Positions 16,934 through 26,463 are shown, counted from the stretch's first letter. The stretch: DNA of 64,000 nt from Nocardia sp. NRRL S-836 (GCF_001279525.1 NZ_LGDY01000147.1:1-64000), one strand, 5' to 3'. The notes: generated from the letters alone by a model not told the origin. Program-made: numbers and translations.

Positions 16934-19059
16934 CCACTTCGGAGATCCAGTTCGACTCGCCGGCCGACCCGGCGGCGGTCGGGCCGGTGCTGCAGGTCGA
17001 GGACCTTCACGTGTCCTTCCCCAGCGAGGCCGGCCGCGTGCAGGCCGTGCGGGGGCTCAGCTACCAGGTCTCGCCCGGTGAGGTGCTCGGCATCGTCGGC
17101 GAGTCCGGTTCCGGCAAGTCCGTGTCGTCGCTCGCCGTCATGGGGCTGCTGCCGTCGTCCGCCCGCGTCACCGGTTCGATCAGGTTCCAGGGCCGCGAGC
17201 TCATCGGCCGCACCGACACCGAGCTGTCGAAGATCCGCGGCCGGCGCGTCTCGATGGTGTTCCAGGACCCGCTGTCGGCGCTGACGCCGGTCTACACCGT
17301 CGGCGACCAGATCGCCGAGGCGATCCTGGTGCACCGCAGGGGCGCGGTGTCCAGGCAGGCCGCCGCCAAGCGCGCGGTCGAGCTGCTCGACCTCGTCGGC
17401 ATCCCCAACGCGGCCGAGCGCGCCAAGGCGTTCCCGCACGAGTTCTCCGGCGGCATGCGGCAGCGCGCGGTGATCGCGATGGCGATCGCCAACGACCCCG
17501 ACCTGATCATCGCCGACGAGCCGACCACCGCGCTCGACGTGACGGTGCAGGCGCAGGTGCTGCAGCTGCTCAAGACCGCGCAGGAGGTCACCGGCGCGGG
17601 CATCGTGCTCATCACCCACGACCTCGGCGTCGTCGCCGGGTTCGCGGACCGGCTGATGGTCATGTACGCGGGCCGCGCCGTCGAGACCGGCCTGGTGGAC
17701 GAGATCTACCAGCGGCCGCGCATGCCGTACACGCTCGGCCTGCTCGGCTCCATCCCGCGCCTGGACGTCGGCGAGAAGCAGCCGCTGGTGCCGATCGTGG
17801 GCCAGCCGCCCGCGCTGACGGACCTGCCGCCCGGCTGCCCGTTCGCGCCGCGCTGCCCGATGGTCGTCGACGCCTGCCACACCGCGGAACCGCCGCTGAT
17901 CGACGTGGACGGCTCGCCCGAGCACCAGGCCGCGTGCATCCGCACCGGCGAGATCGCGGCGACCGACACCGAGGGTGCCGAGGCCGCGGCGGAGATCTTC
18001 GGCGCCGAGGTCGTCGAGGAGCCCGAGATCGCCAGGGTGCCGCGCGAGCAGCGCGAGGTCGTGCTGGGCCTCGACCAGCTCGTCAAGGAGTACGCGGTCA
18101 CCAAGGGCGTGGTGTTCAAGCGCCGCGTCGGCACCGTCCACGCGGTCGCCGGCATCTCGTTCGACGTCCGCGAGGGCGAGACCCTGGGCCTCGTGGGCGA
18201 GTCGGGCTGCGGCAAGACCACGACGCTGATGGAGATCCTCGGGCTGGAGAAGCCCATGAGCGGCGGCATCTCCGTCCTCGGCCGCGACGTGTCCTCGTTG
18301 GACGCCAAGCGCCGCTTCGAGATCCGCAGGGACATGTCCGTCGTGTTCCAGGACCCGATGGCCTCGCTGGACCCGCGCCTGCCGATCTTCGACATCATCG
18401 CCGAGCCTATGCAGGTGCACGGCTACGGCAAGGCCGACATCGCCCGCCGCGTGCCGGAGCTCATGGCACTGGTCGGGCTGCGCCCGGAGGTCGTGTCGCG
18501 CTACCCCGGTGAGTTCTCCGGCGGGCAGCGGCAGCGCATCGGCATCGCGCGCGCACTCGCGCTGGAGCCCAAGCTCGTCGTCCTCGACGAGCCGGTCTCC
18601 GCGCTCGACGTCTCCATCCAGGCCGGTGTCATCAACCTGCTGGAGGAGCTGAAGTCCAAGCTCGGCCTGGCCTACCTGTTCGTGGCCCACGACCTGTCGG
18701 TGGTGCGCCACATCGCGGACCGGGTGGCCGTGATGTACCTGGGGAAGATCGTCGAGATCGGCGAGGTGGACTCGGTGTTCGACGCACCGCGGCACCCGTA
18801 CACGCAGGCGCTGCTGTCCGCCATCCCGATCCCGGACCCCGTCAAGGAACGCCAGCGCGAACGCATCATCCTCACCGGCGACCTGCCCAGCCCGGCGAAC
18901 CCGCCGTCCGGCTGCCGGTTCCGCACCCGGTGCTTCCTGCACGCCTCGCTGCCTCCCGAGAAGCAGCGCACGTGCATCGAGCTGGAACCGCCGCGCGAGG
19001 TGCAGGCCCCCGACCACGAGGCCGCCTGCCACTTCGCCCAGATTCGACAGGTCCTCTGA
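16930..19059 (+). CDS. Peptide ABC transporter ATPase, DppD-DppF fusion
   Basis: 709 residues containing two complete ATPase units that are separate proteins (DppD and DppF) in E. coli. First unit: Walker A GESGSGKS, signature FSGGMRQR, Walker [16 protein letters not shown]. Second unit: GESGCGKT, signature [17 protein letters not shown], Walker [13 protein letters not shown]. Each ends in an oligopeptide-transporter C-terminal region with Cys-rich CPFAPRCP and [11 protein letters not shown] motifs, usual for this family and known to bind an iron-sulfur cluster in some members. The fusion is common in actinobacteria. It energises the permeases encoded just upstream. Confidence 0.95.
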   Translation: MTTSEIQFDSPADPAAVGPVLQVEDLHVSFPSEAGRVQAVRGLSYQVSPGEVLGIVGESGSGKSVSSLAVMGLLPSSARVTGSIRFQGRELIGRTDTELSKIRGRRVSMVFQDPLSALTPVYTVGDQIAEAILVHRRGAVSRQAAAKRAVELLDLVGIPNAAERAKAFPHEFSGGMRQRAVIAMAIANDPDLIIADEPTTALDVTVQAQVLQLLKTAQEVTGAGIVLITHDLGVVAGFADRLMVMYAGRAVETGLVDEIYQRPRMPYTLGLLGSIPRLDVGEKQPLVPIVGQPPALTDLPPGCPFAPRCPMVVDACHTAEPPLIDVDGSPEHQAACIRTGEIAATDTEGAEAAAEIFGAEVVEEPEIARVPREQREVVLGLDQLVKEYAVTKGVVFKRRVGTVHAVAGISFDVREGETLGLVGESGCGKTTTLMEILGLEKPMSGGISVLGRDVSSLDAKRRFEIRRDMSVVFQDPMASLDPRLPIFDIIAEPMQVHGYGKADIARRVPELMALVGLRPEVVSRYPGEFSGGQRQRIGIARALALEPKLVVLDEPVSALDVSIQAGVINLLEELKSKLGLAYLFVAHDLSVVRHIADRVAVMYLGKIVEIGEVDSVFDAPRHPYTQALLSAIPIPDPVKERQRERIILTGDLPSPANPPSGCRFRTRCFLHASLPPEKQRTCIELEPPREVQAPDHEAACHFAQIRQVL

Positions 19060-19136
19060 TGGCTCAGGCGACCTGCGTGCACGAAGGAACAGTGTCCCCG
19101 GCAACTGGTGTCCGGGCACGAGGGAGGTTCACGACA

Positions 19137-20828
19137 GTGAGTCGACGTACCAAGGTGGGAGCGGCCGCACTGGTCGCGGTCGCCCTCACGCTTACGGCGT
19201 GTGGGGGGCCCGCTAAGAACGACACCGGGCTCAAGGGAACGGACCAGGCGATCGGTCAGGCGGACATCAATCCGCAGGACGCGTCCAAGGTGAAGGACGG
19301 CGGCAACTTCAACTGGCCGATCACCTCGCTGGCGGACAACTGGAACAACTGGCAGCTCGACGGCACCAACGCCGACACGGACGTCATGCTGCGCACGTTC
19401 ATGCCCAACCTGTTCAAGCAGAAGGCCGACGCGACGATCGAGCCGAACAAGGACTACCTGGACGACGTGAAGCTCGCGTCCTCCGACCCGCAGGTCCTCG
19501 AGTTCAAGATCAACTCGAAGGCGAAGTGGTCGGACGGCACCGCGATCACGTGGCAGGACTTCGAGTCCATGTGGAAGGCCCTCAACGGCACCAACAAGGC
19601 CTACGAGGTGTCCACGACCACCGGCTACGAGGACATCGAGAAGGTCGAGAAGGGCGCGACCGACCAGGACGTCAAGGTGACGTTCAAGAAGAAGTTCGCC
19701 GAGTGGAAGGGCATCTTCTCGCCCCTCTACCCGAAGTCCATGTTCGACTCCCCCGAGGAGTTCAACAAGGGCTGGGCCGAGCTGCCGAAGATCACCGCCG
19801 GTCCGTTCAAGCTCGGCTCGGTCGACCGCACCGCCAAGATCGTCACCGTCGTGCGTGACGCCAACTGGTGGGGCGAGAAGCCCAAGCTCGACTCGATCAC
19901 CTTCCGCCAGGTCGACCGCACCGCGCTCGCGGACGCGTTCGCCAACGGCCAGATCGACTACTACGACATCGGCTCGAACGTCGACAACTTCCAGCGCGCC
20001 AAGAGCACGCCGGGCGCCGTGATCCGCCAGGCCGTCTCGCCGGACTACTCGCACATCACGTTCAACGGTGCGGACACCTCGATCCTCAAGGACCCGAAGC
20101 TCCGCGTCGCGCTGATGAAGGCCATCGACACCAAGACGATCGCCAAGGCGCTGCTGGGCCAGATGCTCAAGGGCGAGCCGCAGATCGTGGGCAACCACTT
20201 CTTCCTGCTCGGCTCCTCGGCCTACAAGGACAACTCGGCCGTCGCCGCGTTCGACAAGGAAGCCGCGAAGAAGCAGCTGGACGACCTGGGCTGGAAGCTC
20301 GAGGGTGAGACCCGGAAGAAGGACGGCAAGGAGCTCGTCATCCGGTACATCGTCCCGACCCCGAACCCGGTCTCGGACAACATCTCCAAGCTGGTCCAGA
20401 CGCAGCTGAAGGACGTCGGCGCCAAGGTCGACATCCAGGCCGTGCCGACCGCCGACTACTTCAAGCAGTTCGTGAACGTCGGCAACTTCGACATGACCGG
20501 CTTCCGCTGGCTGTCCTCGGCCTCGCCGATCTCGGACAGCAAGGGCATCTACTTCCTCGACCCGAGCAGCACCAACCAGAACTACGGCCACATCGGTTCC
20601 GAGGAGATCAACAAGCTGCTCGACCAGGCCAACGGTGAGCTCGACGACACCAAGCGCAACGAGATCGCGAACGAGATCGACAAGAAGATCTGGGAAGCGG
20701 GCCACCAGCTGCCGCTCTACCAGTCGCCGGGTGCTGTCGCGGTCCGCGACACCGTGGCGAACTTCGGTGCGGTCGCGTACGCGAACCGTCCGTACGACTA
20801 CATCCACATGGGCTTCGTCCAGAAGTGA
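19137..20828 (+). CDS. Peptide ABC transporter substrate-binding lipoprotein (family 5)
   Basis: 563 residues from GTG 19137, with GAGGGAGG upstream. The lipobox is VALTLTAC. The mature protein has the three-lobed family 5 layout (DppA/OppA) with KWSDGTAITWQDFESMWKA, ITAGPFKLGSVD and LRVALMKAIDTKTIAKALL, which match this family. It is last in the operon, 77 bases after the ATPase gene, which allows separate extra expression. The Lys/Asp-rich composition differs from its neighbours but suits a soluble extracellular protein. A strong terminator follows. Confidence 0.94.
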   Translation: MSRRTKVGAAALVAVALTLTACGGPAKNDTGLKGTDQAIGQADINPQDASKVKDGGNFNWPITSLADNWNNWQLDGTNADTDVMLRTFMPNLFKQKADATIEPNKDYLDDVKLASSDPQVLEFKINSKAKWSDGTAITWQDFESMWKALNGTNKAYEVSTTTGYEDIEKVEKGATDQDVKVTFKKKFAEWKGIFSPLYPKSMFDSPEEFNKGWAELPKITAGPFKLGSVDRTAKIVTVVRDANWWGEKPKLDSITFRQVDRTALADAFANGQIDYYDIGSNVDNFQRAKSTPGAVIRQAVSPDYSHITFNGADTSILKDPKLRVALMKAIDTKTIAKALLGQMLKGEPQIVGNHFFLLGSSAYKDNSAVAAFDKEAAKKQLDDLGWKLEGETRKKDGKELVIRYIVPTPNPVSDNISKLVQTQLKDVGAKVDIQAVPTADYFKQFVNVGNFDMTGFRWLSSASPISDSKGIYFLDPSSTNQNYGHIGSEEINKLLDQANGELDDTKRNEIANEIDKKIWEAGHQLPLYQSPGAVAVRDTVANFGAVAYANRPYDYIHMGFVQK

Positions 20829-20841
20829 CCTGTAGTTGACT

Positions 20842-20880
20842 CGAACGGCCCGGCGGGTCTCCGCCGGGCCGTTCGCTTTG
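20842..20880 (+). terminator. Terminator of the peptide importer operon
   Basis: A 15-base perfect stem (CGAACGGCCCGGCGG / CCGCCGGGCCGTTCG) with a GTCT loop, followed by CTTTG. It lies 13 bases after the binding-protein stop. Confidence 0.85.
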
Positions 20881-20896
20881 TCCGTGGGAGTTCTCT

Positions 20897-21757
20897 GTGC
20901 GCGTCCGTGCTCTGCGTCATGGTCTTGCCGCCACCGGTGTGGTGTTGTTCGTCTGTGCGGTGGTCGCCCTGTTCTCGTGGCTGTCCTATTCGGACAAACG
21001 CGACCGGCTGGCCGCCCTCACGTCCCGCGAGATCGCGGACGTGGTGTCCTATTCGGACGGGTACGTCGACGTGCGCTGGCCGTCGGGCTCGGCCCGGGTG
21101 GCCTACTCGGGCGGCGACCGGCTCGTCGGGCGCAAGGCGCAGGTGGCGTTCGACCCCGCCGACCCGTCGCGGGCCGTGCTGCCGGGCTCTGACCTGCTGG
21201 TCGAGACCGACCGGGCACTGGGCGGCGTGACGTTCCCGGCCGCGGTGGCGTTGCTGGTGGTGGCCGCCGGAGCGGTGCGGGTGCTGCTGGCCCGGCGCCG
21301 GGGTGCGCCGGTCACCGCGTCCGTGCGCCGGATCCGGGTGCAGTCGGGGCTGATGGTGCGGTCGTGGCTGGAGTTCGACGGCCCGGTCGAGCGGTGGGTG
21401 CCCGTCTACTACGACCCGGTGCTGGTCACCCTGCCCTCGCCGGCCCCGGTGGAGATGCGCGGACGCGTCGCCGTCGTCGAGGGGGTGCCGGTGTACCCGT
21501 CCGGGCGGGTCGTCACCAGGCATCCGCGCGGACGGCGCGTCGACAACCCCACCCGGCCCGACCCGGAGACCGTGGCGCCCACCGGGCTGCCGGCGCAGCT
21601 GCGGGTGGACGCGGTGTTCCTGGCACCGGCGCCGTTCGTCGGGGTGTTCTGGGCCTACCTGGACGGCAGCGGGTTCACCGGGTGGGTCACCGCGACCGTG
21701 GTGGCGGCGGCGCTGGGGCTGTGGTGGGGAGCGTTCCGGGGATCGGACCCCTCCTAG
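20897..21757 (+). CDS. Membrane protein, DUF3592-like
   Basis: 286 residues from GTG 20897, with GGGAG upstream. The first hydrophobic helix (~10-30) is followed by a ~70-residue domain with VDVRWPSGSARVAYSGG and a second helix (~105-125), then a longer domain and two C-terminal helices (~238-280). The arrangement resembles DUF3592-type membrane proteins that have a beta-rich extracytoplasmic domain. Function unknown. Its stop overlaps the stop of the convergent polymerase-domain gene by four bases. Confidence 0.7.
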   Translation: MRVRALRHGLAATGVVLFVCAVVALFSWLSYSDKRDRLAALTSREIADVVSYSDGYVDVRWPSGSARVAYSGGDRLVGRKAQVAFDPADPSRAVLPGSDLLVETDRALGGVTFPAAVALLVVAAGAVRVLLARRRGAPVTASVRRIRVQSGLMVRSWLEFDGPVERWVPVYYDPVLVTLPSPAPVEMRGRVAVVEGVPVYPSGRVVTRHPRGRRVDNPTRPDPETVAPTGLPAQLRVDAVFLAPAPFVGVFWAYLDGSGFTGWVTATVVAAALGLWWGAFRGSDPS

Positions 21758-22659
21758 TTGCCGGCACGTTTGCGGCGCTTGCCCTCGTGCATCGCGACCA
21801 CGCGCGCGACCGGGATGTCGTGGCCCTCGGCGATCAGGTCCGCGGGAAGCTGTTGCGGCGCGGGCATCAGCTCGGTCCACGGGTCGCCGTCGAACCGGGT
21901 GCGCACCGTGAAGTCCGACGGCGTGACGTCGGCGAGCGAGTCCCAGGGCACCGGGAACGAGATCGGCAGGCCCTCGCGCAGGCGGGGGCTGTAGGCGGCG
22001 ACGACCGTGGCACCCCAGGCGCGGGTCGAGTCGAGGAACACCTTGCCGCCGCGTTCGGCGCGGATGTAGGCGGTGGTGGCCAGTGCCGGGTCGAGCTTCT
22101 CGGCGCGGGCGGCCAGCGCCCTGGTGGCGGCGGCGACGTCGTCGGGGTCGTGCCGGGTCAGCGGCACGAAGACGTGCACCCCCTTGGCGCCACTGGTCTT
22201 CACCGCTCCCGCCAGACCGGCCTTGGCCAGCGCCTCGCGGATCAGGAACGCCGACGCGACGACGACGTCGAAACCGGCGTCCTCCGGCGGGTCGATGTCG
22301 AGGACCATGTGGGTCTGGTGCTCGTCCAGGGACAACGGCACGTGGTACTCGACGGCGCGCTGGTTCGCGAACCACATGAGCGTCTGCTTGTCGTCGCACA
22401 GCGCGTACCGGATCCGCCGGTGCGACGCCTCCGCCCAGACCTCGACGGTCTTCACGAACGACGGCGTGTACTTGGGGACGTTCTTCTGCATGAACGGGTC
22501 CTGGCCGCGCAGCACCCGCCACACCGACAGCGGGCGGCCCGCGAGCACCGGCACGAACCGGTCGGCGGCGAAGTCCAGGTAGTCCACGAGGTCGGCCTTG
22601 ACGGTGCCGCCGAACAACGGCTGGTCGAGGCTCGAGAACTTGATCTGCTCACTGCTCAT
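21754..22659 (-). CDS. LigD-type polymerase/primase domain protein (divergent paralogue)
   Basis: 301 residues. It is a stand-alone archaeo-eukaryotic primase-like polymerase domain as found in bacterial NHEJ LigD. Catalytic Asp pair in MVLDIDPPEDAG, the nucleotide-binding SGAKGVHVFVPL motif (SGxKGxH), and a third Asp in KVFLDSTRAWGATVV. The last motif normally reads VDYNQN, so this copy is divergent and its activity is less certain than that of its neighbour. Its start lies inside the 3' end of the upstream polymerase-domain gene (11-base overlap), so the two are translated together. No Ku gene is visible nearby. Confidence 0.85.
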   Translation of the reverse strand: MSSEQIKFSSLDQPLFGGTVKADLVDYLDFAADRFVPVLAGRPLSVWRVLRGQDPFMQKNVPKYTPSFVKTVEVWAEASHRRIRYALCDDKQTLMWFANQRAVEYHVPLSLDEHQTHMVLDIDPPEDAGFDVVVASAFLIREALAKAGLAGAVKTSGAKGVHVFVPLTRHDPDDVAAATRALAARAEKLDPALATTAYIRAERGGKVFLDSTRAWGATVVAAYSPRLREGLPISFPVPWDSLADVTPSDFTVRTRFDGDPWTELMPAPQQLPADLIAEGHDIPVARVVAMHEGKRRKRAGN

Positions 22660-23593
22660 CGGGGACCTCGAGCTCGTCGCGGGCTGCCCATTCGAGCAGG
22701 GGTTCGATGGACCACACCGCGTCGTCGATGCCGGCGTGCAGGTCGCCCAGCTCGGCGAACCGGGCCGGCACGGTGGCGATGGTGAAGTCGTGCGGGTCGG
22801 CGTCGGGGATCTCGTCCCAGCGGATCGGCGTCGACACCGTGGCCTCGGGGTAGCCGCGCACCGAGTAGGCGCTCGCGATCGTGCGGTCGCGGGTGTTCTG
22901 GTTGTAGTCCACGAACACCAGCGACGGGTCGCGGTCCTTGCGCCACCAGGTGGTCTCGACGTCGTCGGGGGCGCGGCGCCGGACCTCGTGCGCGAACGCC
23001 AGAGCGGCCTTGCGCACGTCCTGGAAGCCGTGCTCCGGCTCGATGCGCACGTAGACGTGCAGGCCCTTCGACCCGGACGTCTTCGGGAACCCGACCGCGC
23101 CCAGCTCGGCGAGCACCTCCCGCACGACCAGGGCGACCCTGCGCACCCGGTCGAACGGGCACGTGGGGCCCGGATCGAGGTCGATGCGCCACTCGTCGGG
23201 CTTCTCGGTGTCCGCGGCGCGCGAGTTCCACGGGTGGAACTCCACAGTGGACATCTGCACGGCCCAGATCACGTCGGCGAGGTGGGTGACGCACAGCTCG
23301 TCGGCGTGGCGGTTGTAGCGCGGGAAGTGCACGCGCACGGTCCGCACCCACGGCGGCGCGCCGTTCGGGAGCCGTTTCTGGTGCACCTTCTCGCCGGTGA
23401 CGCCCTCCGGGAAGCGGTGCAGCATGCACGGGCGTTCCCGCAGCGCGCGGACGATGCCGTCGCCGACCGCCAGGTAGTACCGCGCGAGGTCCAGTTTCGT
23501 CTCCCCGCGCGCGGGGAAGTAGACGCGGTCGGGGTTGGAGATCCGCACGACGCGGTCCGCCACCTCGAGCTCCACAGCCGGGGACTTGCCCAT
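22649..23593 (-). CDS. LigD-type polymerase/primase domain protein
   Basis: 314 residues from ATG 23593 (an upstream TTG/GTG frame adds only three residues). All motifs of an active NHEJ polymerase domain are present: WRIDLDPGP with the metal-binding Asp pair, PKTSGSKGLHVYV, and VFVDYNQNTRDRTIASAYSV. The expected role is gap filling with ribonucleotides at broken DNA ends, working with Ku and a ligase. Here polymerase and ligase are separate genes: the only ligase in the window lies 18 kb away at 41732-42799. Confidence 0.9.
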   Translation of the reverse strand: MGKSPAVELEVADRVVRISNPDRVYFPARGETKLDLARYYLAVGDGIVRALRERPCMLHRFPEGVTGEKVHQKRLPNGAPPWVRTVRVHFPRYNRHADELCVTHLADVIWAVQMSTVEFHPWNSRAADTEKPDEWRIDLDPGPTCPFDRVRRVALVVREVLAELGAVGFPKTSGSKGLHVYVRIEPEHGFQDVRKAALAFAHEVRRRAPDDVETTWWRKDRDPSLVFVDYNQNTRDRTIASAYSVRGYPEATVSTPIRWDEIPDADPHDFTIATVPARFAELGDLHAGIDDAVWSIEPLLEWAARDELEVPDEQ

Positions 23594-23660
23594 GCCCCAC
23601 AACCTAACCGCTCCGCGCCGTTTCTTCAGCGCTGACGGCGGCCGCTGCTAGGTTGCGGCC

Positions 23661-24305
23661 GTGGACCTCTACGCGCGGTCACTGGCGGATCTGCTCGCGA
23701 CGGTCGGCGCGCTGTCCGACGACGACCTCCCGGCACCGTCGGGATGCGCGGGCTGGTCGGTGCGGGACCTGGTGTGCCACCTCGTGATCGACGCCCAGGA
23801 CGTGCTGATCACCCTGGTGACGCCCACTGCCGAGGCCGCCACGCACGACAGCGTGACCTACTGGAAGGTCTCCGACGCGCCCGCCGCCGACGATCCGCTG
23901 TCCGCGCTGACCGTGCGGCTGGCCGCCGCGTACGGCGAGCCGTGGATGCTGAGGTTCCACCTCGACGACGTGGGCCAGGCGGCCCTGCGCGCGGGCCGGC
24001 TGGCCGACCGCGCGACGCGGGTGAGCACGCAGGACATGGTGCTCACCGCCGGTGACTACCTCGACGCGTACGTCTGGGAGTGGACGCTGCACCACCTCGA
24101 CCTCGTCCGGCACCTGCCGCACCACCCGGGGCCTTCCGCGGCGGCGGTGGCGCGGTGCCGGGCGGTGCTGGAGCAGGTCGCCGGGTCGTTCCCGGCGGCG
24201 TGGCCGGACGAGGACGTGCTGCTCGTGGGCACGGGACGGCGCGACCCCACCGCAGCGCAGCGCGCCGAGCTGGGGTCGCGGAAGCTCCCGGTCGTGCTGG
24301 GTTAG
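23661..24305 (+). CDS. Maleylpyruvate isomerase N-terminal / DinB-like domain protein
   Basis: 214 residues from GTG 23661. The start (LYARSLADLLATVGALSDDD, then SGCAGWSVRDLVCHLVIDAQ) is the signature of the mycothiol-dependent maleylpyruvate isomerase family (TIGR03083), with HLVIDAQ and ETTLHHLDL-like His residues placed to bind a metal. These proteins often use or are thought to use mycothiol. Reaction unknown. The gene is divergent from the polymerase-domain pair, and its stop touches the convergent DUF5997 gene. Confidence 0.8.
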   Translation: MDLYARSLADLLATVGALSDDDLPAPSGCAGWSVRDLVCHLVIDAQDVLITLVTPTAEAATHDSVTYWKVSDAPAADDPLSALTVRLAAAYGEPWMLRFHLDDVGQAALRAGRLADRATRVSTQDMVLTAGDYLDAYVWEWTLHHLDLVRHLPHHPGPSAAAVARCRAVLEQVAGSFPAAWPDEDVLLVGTGRRDPTAAQRAELGSRKLPVVLG

Positions 24306-24685
24306 GCCTCCGCCTCCGCTTCGAGGCGGGCCTTCTCCGCGAGGCGGGCTTCCTCGGCCTTGAACTCGGCGTAGGTGGCGCGCTCGCGCACCAGCCAGTC
24401 CGGGTTCTCCTCCTTGATCGCGTTGATCTGCTCGGTGGTCAGCGCCTCGGTGATGCCGGCCCGCACGAGCGCCGACGTCGAGATGCCCAGCTTCTGCGCG
24501 ATCAGCTGCTTGGGGTGGGGGCCGTTGCGGCGCAGGTCACGCAGCCACTGCGGCGGGTCGGCCTGCATCGCGTCGAGCTCGTCGCGGGAGACGACGCCGG
24601 CCCGGAACTCCTCGGGGGTCGCCTCGAGGTACACGCCCAGCTTCTTGGCGGCGGTGGCGGGCTTCATCGTCTGCTGCGACTTCAT
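24302..24685 (-). CDS. DUF5997-family protein
   Basis: 127 residues from ATG 24685. KPATAAKKLGVYLEATPEEF, a DPPQWLRDLRRNGPHPKQLI segment and LGISTSALVRAGITEALTTE identify DUF5997, a small actinobacterial family of unknown role. The C-terminus is a charged Ala/Glu helix. The middle resembles a helix-turn-helix (AQKLGISTSALVRAGI), so DNA binding is possible. The divergent neighbour is a LysR substrate-binding domain lacking its own HTH, which invites the idea of a split regulator. Confidence 0.8.
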   Translation of the reverse strand: MKSQQTMKPATAAKKLGVYLEATPEEFRAGVVSRDELDAMQADPPQWLRDLRRNGPHPKQLIAQKLGISTSALVRAGITEALTTEQINAIKEENPDWLVRERATYAEFKAEEARLAEKARLEAEAEA

Positions 24686-24742
24686 GGCACAAAGAGTAAC
24701 CGTGCTGCCCGGCCGAGCCGGTGACCAGGCTAGTCTCAGCAC

Positions 24743-25450
24743 GTGACCGGCTCTTTCACGCTCGCGTACGTCCCAGGTGTGACGCCGGGCAAGTGGGCGC
24801 GGGTCTGGCAGGAACGCCTGCCGGAGACCCCGCTGCACCTCGTCGGGGTGACCGCCGCCGAGGCGGCGGAAACGGCGCGCACCAAGCAGGCCGACGCCGT
24901 GCTGCTGCGGCTGCCGGTCGACCGCGAGAGCCTGCACGCCATCCCGCTCTACACCGAGACCAGCGTCGTCGTCTTCCCGAAGGACCACGAGTTCGCCGCC
25001 GCGGAGGAGCTGTCCCTCGCCGACCTGCGCGACCACGTGCTGTGGCAGCCCGCCGACGACACCCTCGAATGGGAGGAGCGGCCGGGTCAGGCGCCGGTCG
25101 AGCGCCCGGAGACCACCGCGGCCGCGGTCGAGCTCGTCGCCGCCGGGGCCGGGCTGCTGGTCGTGCCGCAGTCGCTGGCCCGCCTGCACCACCGCAGGGA
25201 CGTGAAGTACGTGCCGGTGCACGACGCACCGCAGTCGCGCGTGGCGCTGTCGTGGCTGATCGAGGACGAGAACCCCGAGCTGGTCGAGCACCTGATCGGC
25301 GTCGTCCGCGGCCGCACGGTCAACAGCACGCGCGGGCCCGCCGCCGAGCCGGCCGCGCAGCCCCGCCAGGCGTCCCCGCAGCGCCGGCAGCAGAAGCCGG
25401 CCAAGAAGGGCACGCCTGCCAGGAAGGGCGCGAAGTCCCGCCGCCGCTGA
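24743..25450 (+). CDS. Stand-alone LysR-type substrate-binding domain with basic tail
   Basis: 235 residues from GTG 24743. FTLAYVPGVTPGKWARVWQE, ADAVLLRLPVD, SVVVFPKDHEF and AGAGLLVVPQSLARLHHRRD match the periplasmic-binding-like effector domain of LysR regulators. The N-terminal winged helix is absent; the protein starts at the effector domain. The last ~45 residues are a low-complexity Ala/Gln/Lys/Arg tail (PAKKGTPARKGAKSRRR) that could bind nucleic acid non-specifically. The 57-base divergent space to the DUF5997 gene must hold both promoters. Confidence 0.82.
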   Translation: MTGSFTLAYVPGVTPGKWARVWQERLPETPLHLVGVTAAEAAETARTKQADAVLLRLPVDRESLHAIPLYTETSVVVFPKDHEFAAAEELSLADLRDHVLWQPADDTLEWEERPGQAPVERPETTAAAVELVAAGAGLLVVPQSLARLHHRRDVKYVPVHDAPQSRVALSWLIEDENPELVEHLIGVVRGRTVNSTRGPAAEPAAQPRQASPQRRQQKPAKKGTPARKGAKSRRR

Positions 25451-25516
25451 CCGCCGCCCGGCCGGTGCGACGGGCCGGACGGCCCCCAGGGCACCGTCCG
25501 ACCTCGGCCCGGTCCG

Positions 25517-25939
25517 CTACTGGTTCTGGGTGGAGAGCTGCGCGCGCAGCCGGTCCTCCTGCTCCCTGAGCTCGGGCGTCATGACCTCGTCGAACGCCTC
25601 GGCGCCGTGGACCTGCCTGATCTCGACCGAGCCGTTCTTGAACGGCGCCTTCTTCAGCCACTCCACGGCGTCGGTGAGCGAGGGCAGCTCCCAGATCCAG
25701 TAGCCGGCGATCAGCTCCTTGGTCTCGGCGAACGGACCGTCGACCACGGTCGTCGTGCCCTTCTCGTCGAAGTGGACGCGTACGCCCTTCGCGCTGTCGT
25801 ACAGGCCCTCGCCCGCCAGCATCACGCCCGCCTTCACCAGCTCCTCGTTGAAGGCACCCATCTGCGCGAGCTCCTCGGCCGTGGGCATGACGCCCTTCTC
25901 CGACTCCTCGGACGCCTTGACGATGACCATGAAGCGCAT
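25517..25939 (-). CDS. YciI-family (DGPF-domain) protein
   Basis: 140 residues. It starts RFMVIVKASEESEKGVMPT and contains VVDGPFAETKELIAGYWIWE, the DGPF motif of this family. Members are small dimeric ferredoxin-like folds often encoded beside ECF sigma factors, but no sigma factor gene is present here. Activity unknown. Its upstream region is shared with the divergent CoA-binding protein and includes the CRP-type site at 26027. Confidence 0.9.
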   Translation of the reverse strand: MRFMVIVKASEESEKGVMPTAEELAQMGAFNEELVKAGVMLAGEGLYDSAKGVRVHFDEKGTTTVVDGPFAETKELIAGYWIWELPSLTDAVEWLKKAPFKNGSVEIRQVHGAEAFDEVMTPELREQEDRLRAQLSTQNQ

Positions 25940-26026
25940 GTCGATCTCCTCGTGAACTCGGGTGTCCGTGCGTTTCTACCGACGCGTCGATCGGGTATGG
26001 CCGGCTTTCGACAGCCACGCCCCCTT

Positions 26027-26042
26027 TGTGACCGGCGTCACA
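26027..26042. promoter_or_regulatory. Perfect CRP-type operator (TGTGA-N6-TCACA)
   Basis: TGTGACCGGCGTCACA matches the CRP consensus used by E. coli CRP and mycobacterial Crp (Rv3676) without a mismatch in either half site. It lies 29 bases before the CoA-binding protein start and 88 bases before the divergent YciI start. The position close to the plus-strand start codon suggests repression of that gene, or activation of the YciI side. Confidence 0.6.
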
Positions 26043-26070
26043 TCATGACGGCGAGACTAGGCTGGGGAGC

Positions 26071-26463
26071 ATGCGTGACGACGTCGAGTGGATTCTTGAG
26101 AACTCCCAGGTCTGGGCGATCGTCGGCCTGTCCGACAACCCCTCCCGCGCCGCCCACGGCGTCGCCCGCTTCCTGCAGCAACGCGGCAAGCGCATCGTGC
26201 CCGTGCACCCGTCGGCCGAGACCGTGCACGGCGAGCAGGGCTACGCCACGCTTGAGGACATTCCGTTCGAGGTCGACGTCGTGGACGTGTTCCGCCGTTC
26301 GGAGGACGCCGGCCAGTTCGCCGACGAGGCCGTCGAGATCGGCGCGAAAGCCGTGTGGTTCCAGCTCGGCGTGGTCGACCACGAGGCGTTTCGCCGCACC
26401 AAGGACGCCGGGCTGCGCATGGTGATGGACGTCTGTCCCGCGATCGAGTGGCGCGGGCGCTGA
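26071..26463 (+). CDS. CoA-binding domain protein, YccU type
   Basis: 130 residues. WAIVGLSDNPSRAAHGVARF is the nucleotide/CoA-binding loop of the Rossmann-type CoA_binding_2 family, followed by GKRIVPVHPSAETVHGEQGY and KAVWFQLGVVDHEAF. The single-domain family includes E. coli YccU and has no known reaction, though related domains act in acyl-CoA synthetases. A perfect CRP-type palindrome at 26027-26042 precedes the gene. Confidence 0.9.
   Translation: MRDDVEWILENSQVWAIVGLSDNPSRAAHGVARFLQQRGKRIVPVHPSAETVHGEQGYATLEDIPFEVDVVDVFRRSEDAGQFADEAVEIGAKAVWFQLGVVDHEAFRRTKDAGLRMVMDVCPAIEWRGR

Noticed and set aside
16699..19119. Very long open frame on the minus strand across the DppD-DppF gene
   Set aside because: It is a by-product of high GC3 codon use. 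The translation is low-complexity (His/Asp/Gly/Arg) and has no family features, while the plus-strand protein is a full double ATPase.
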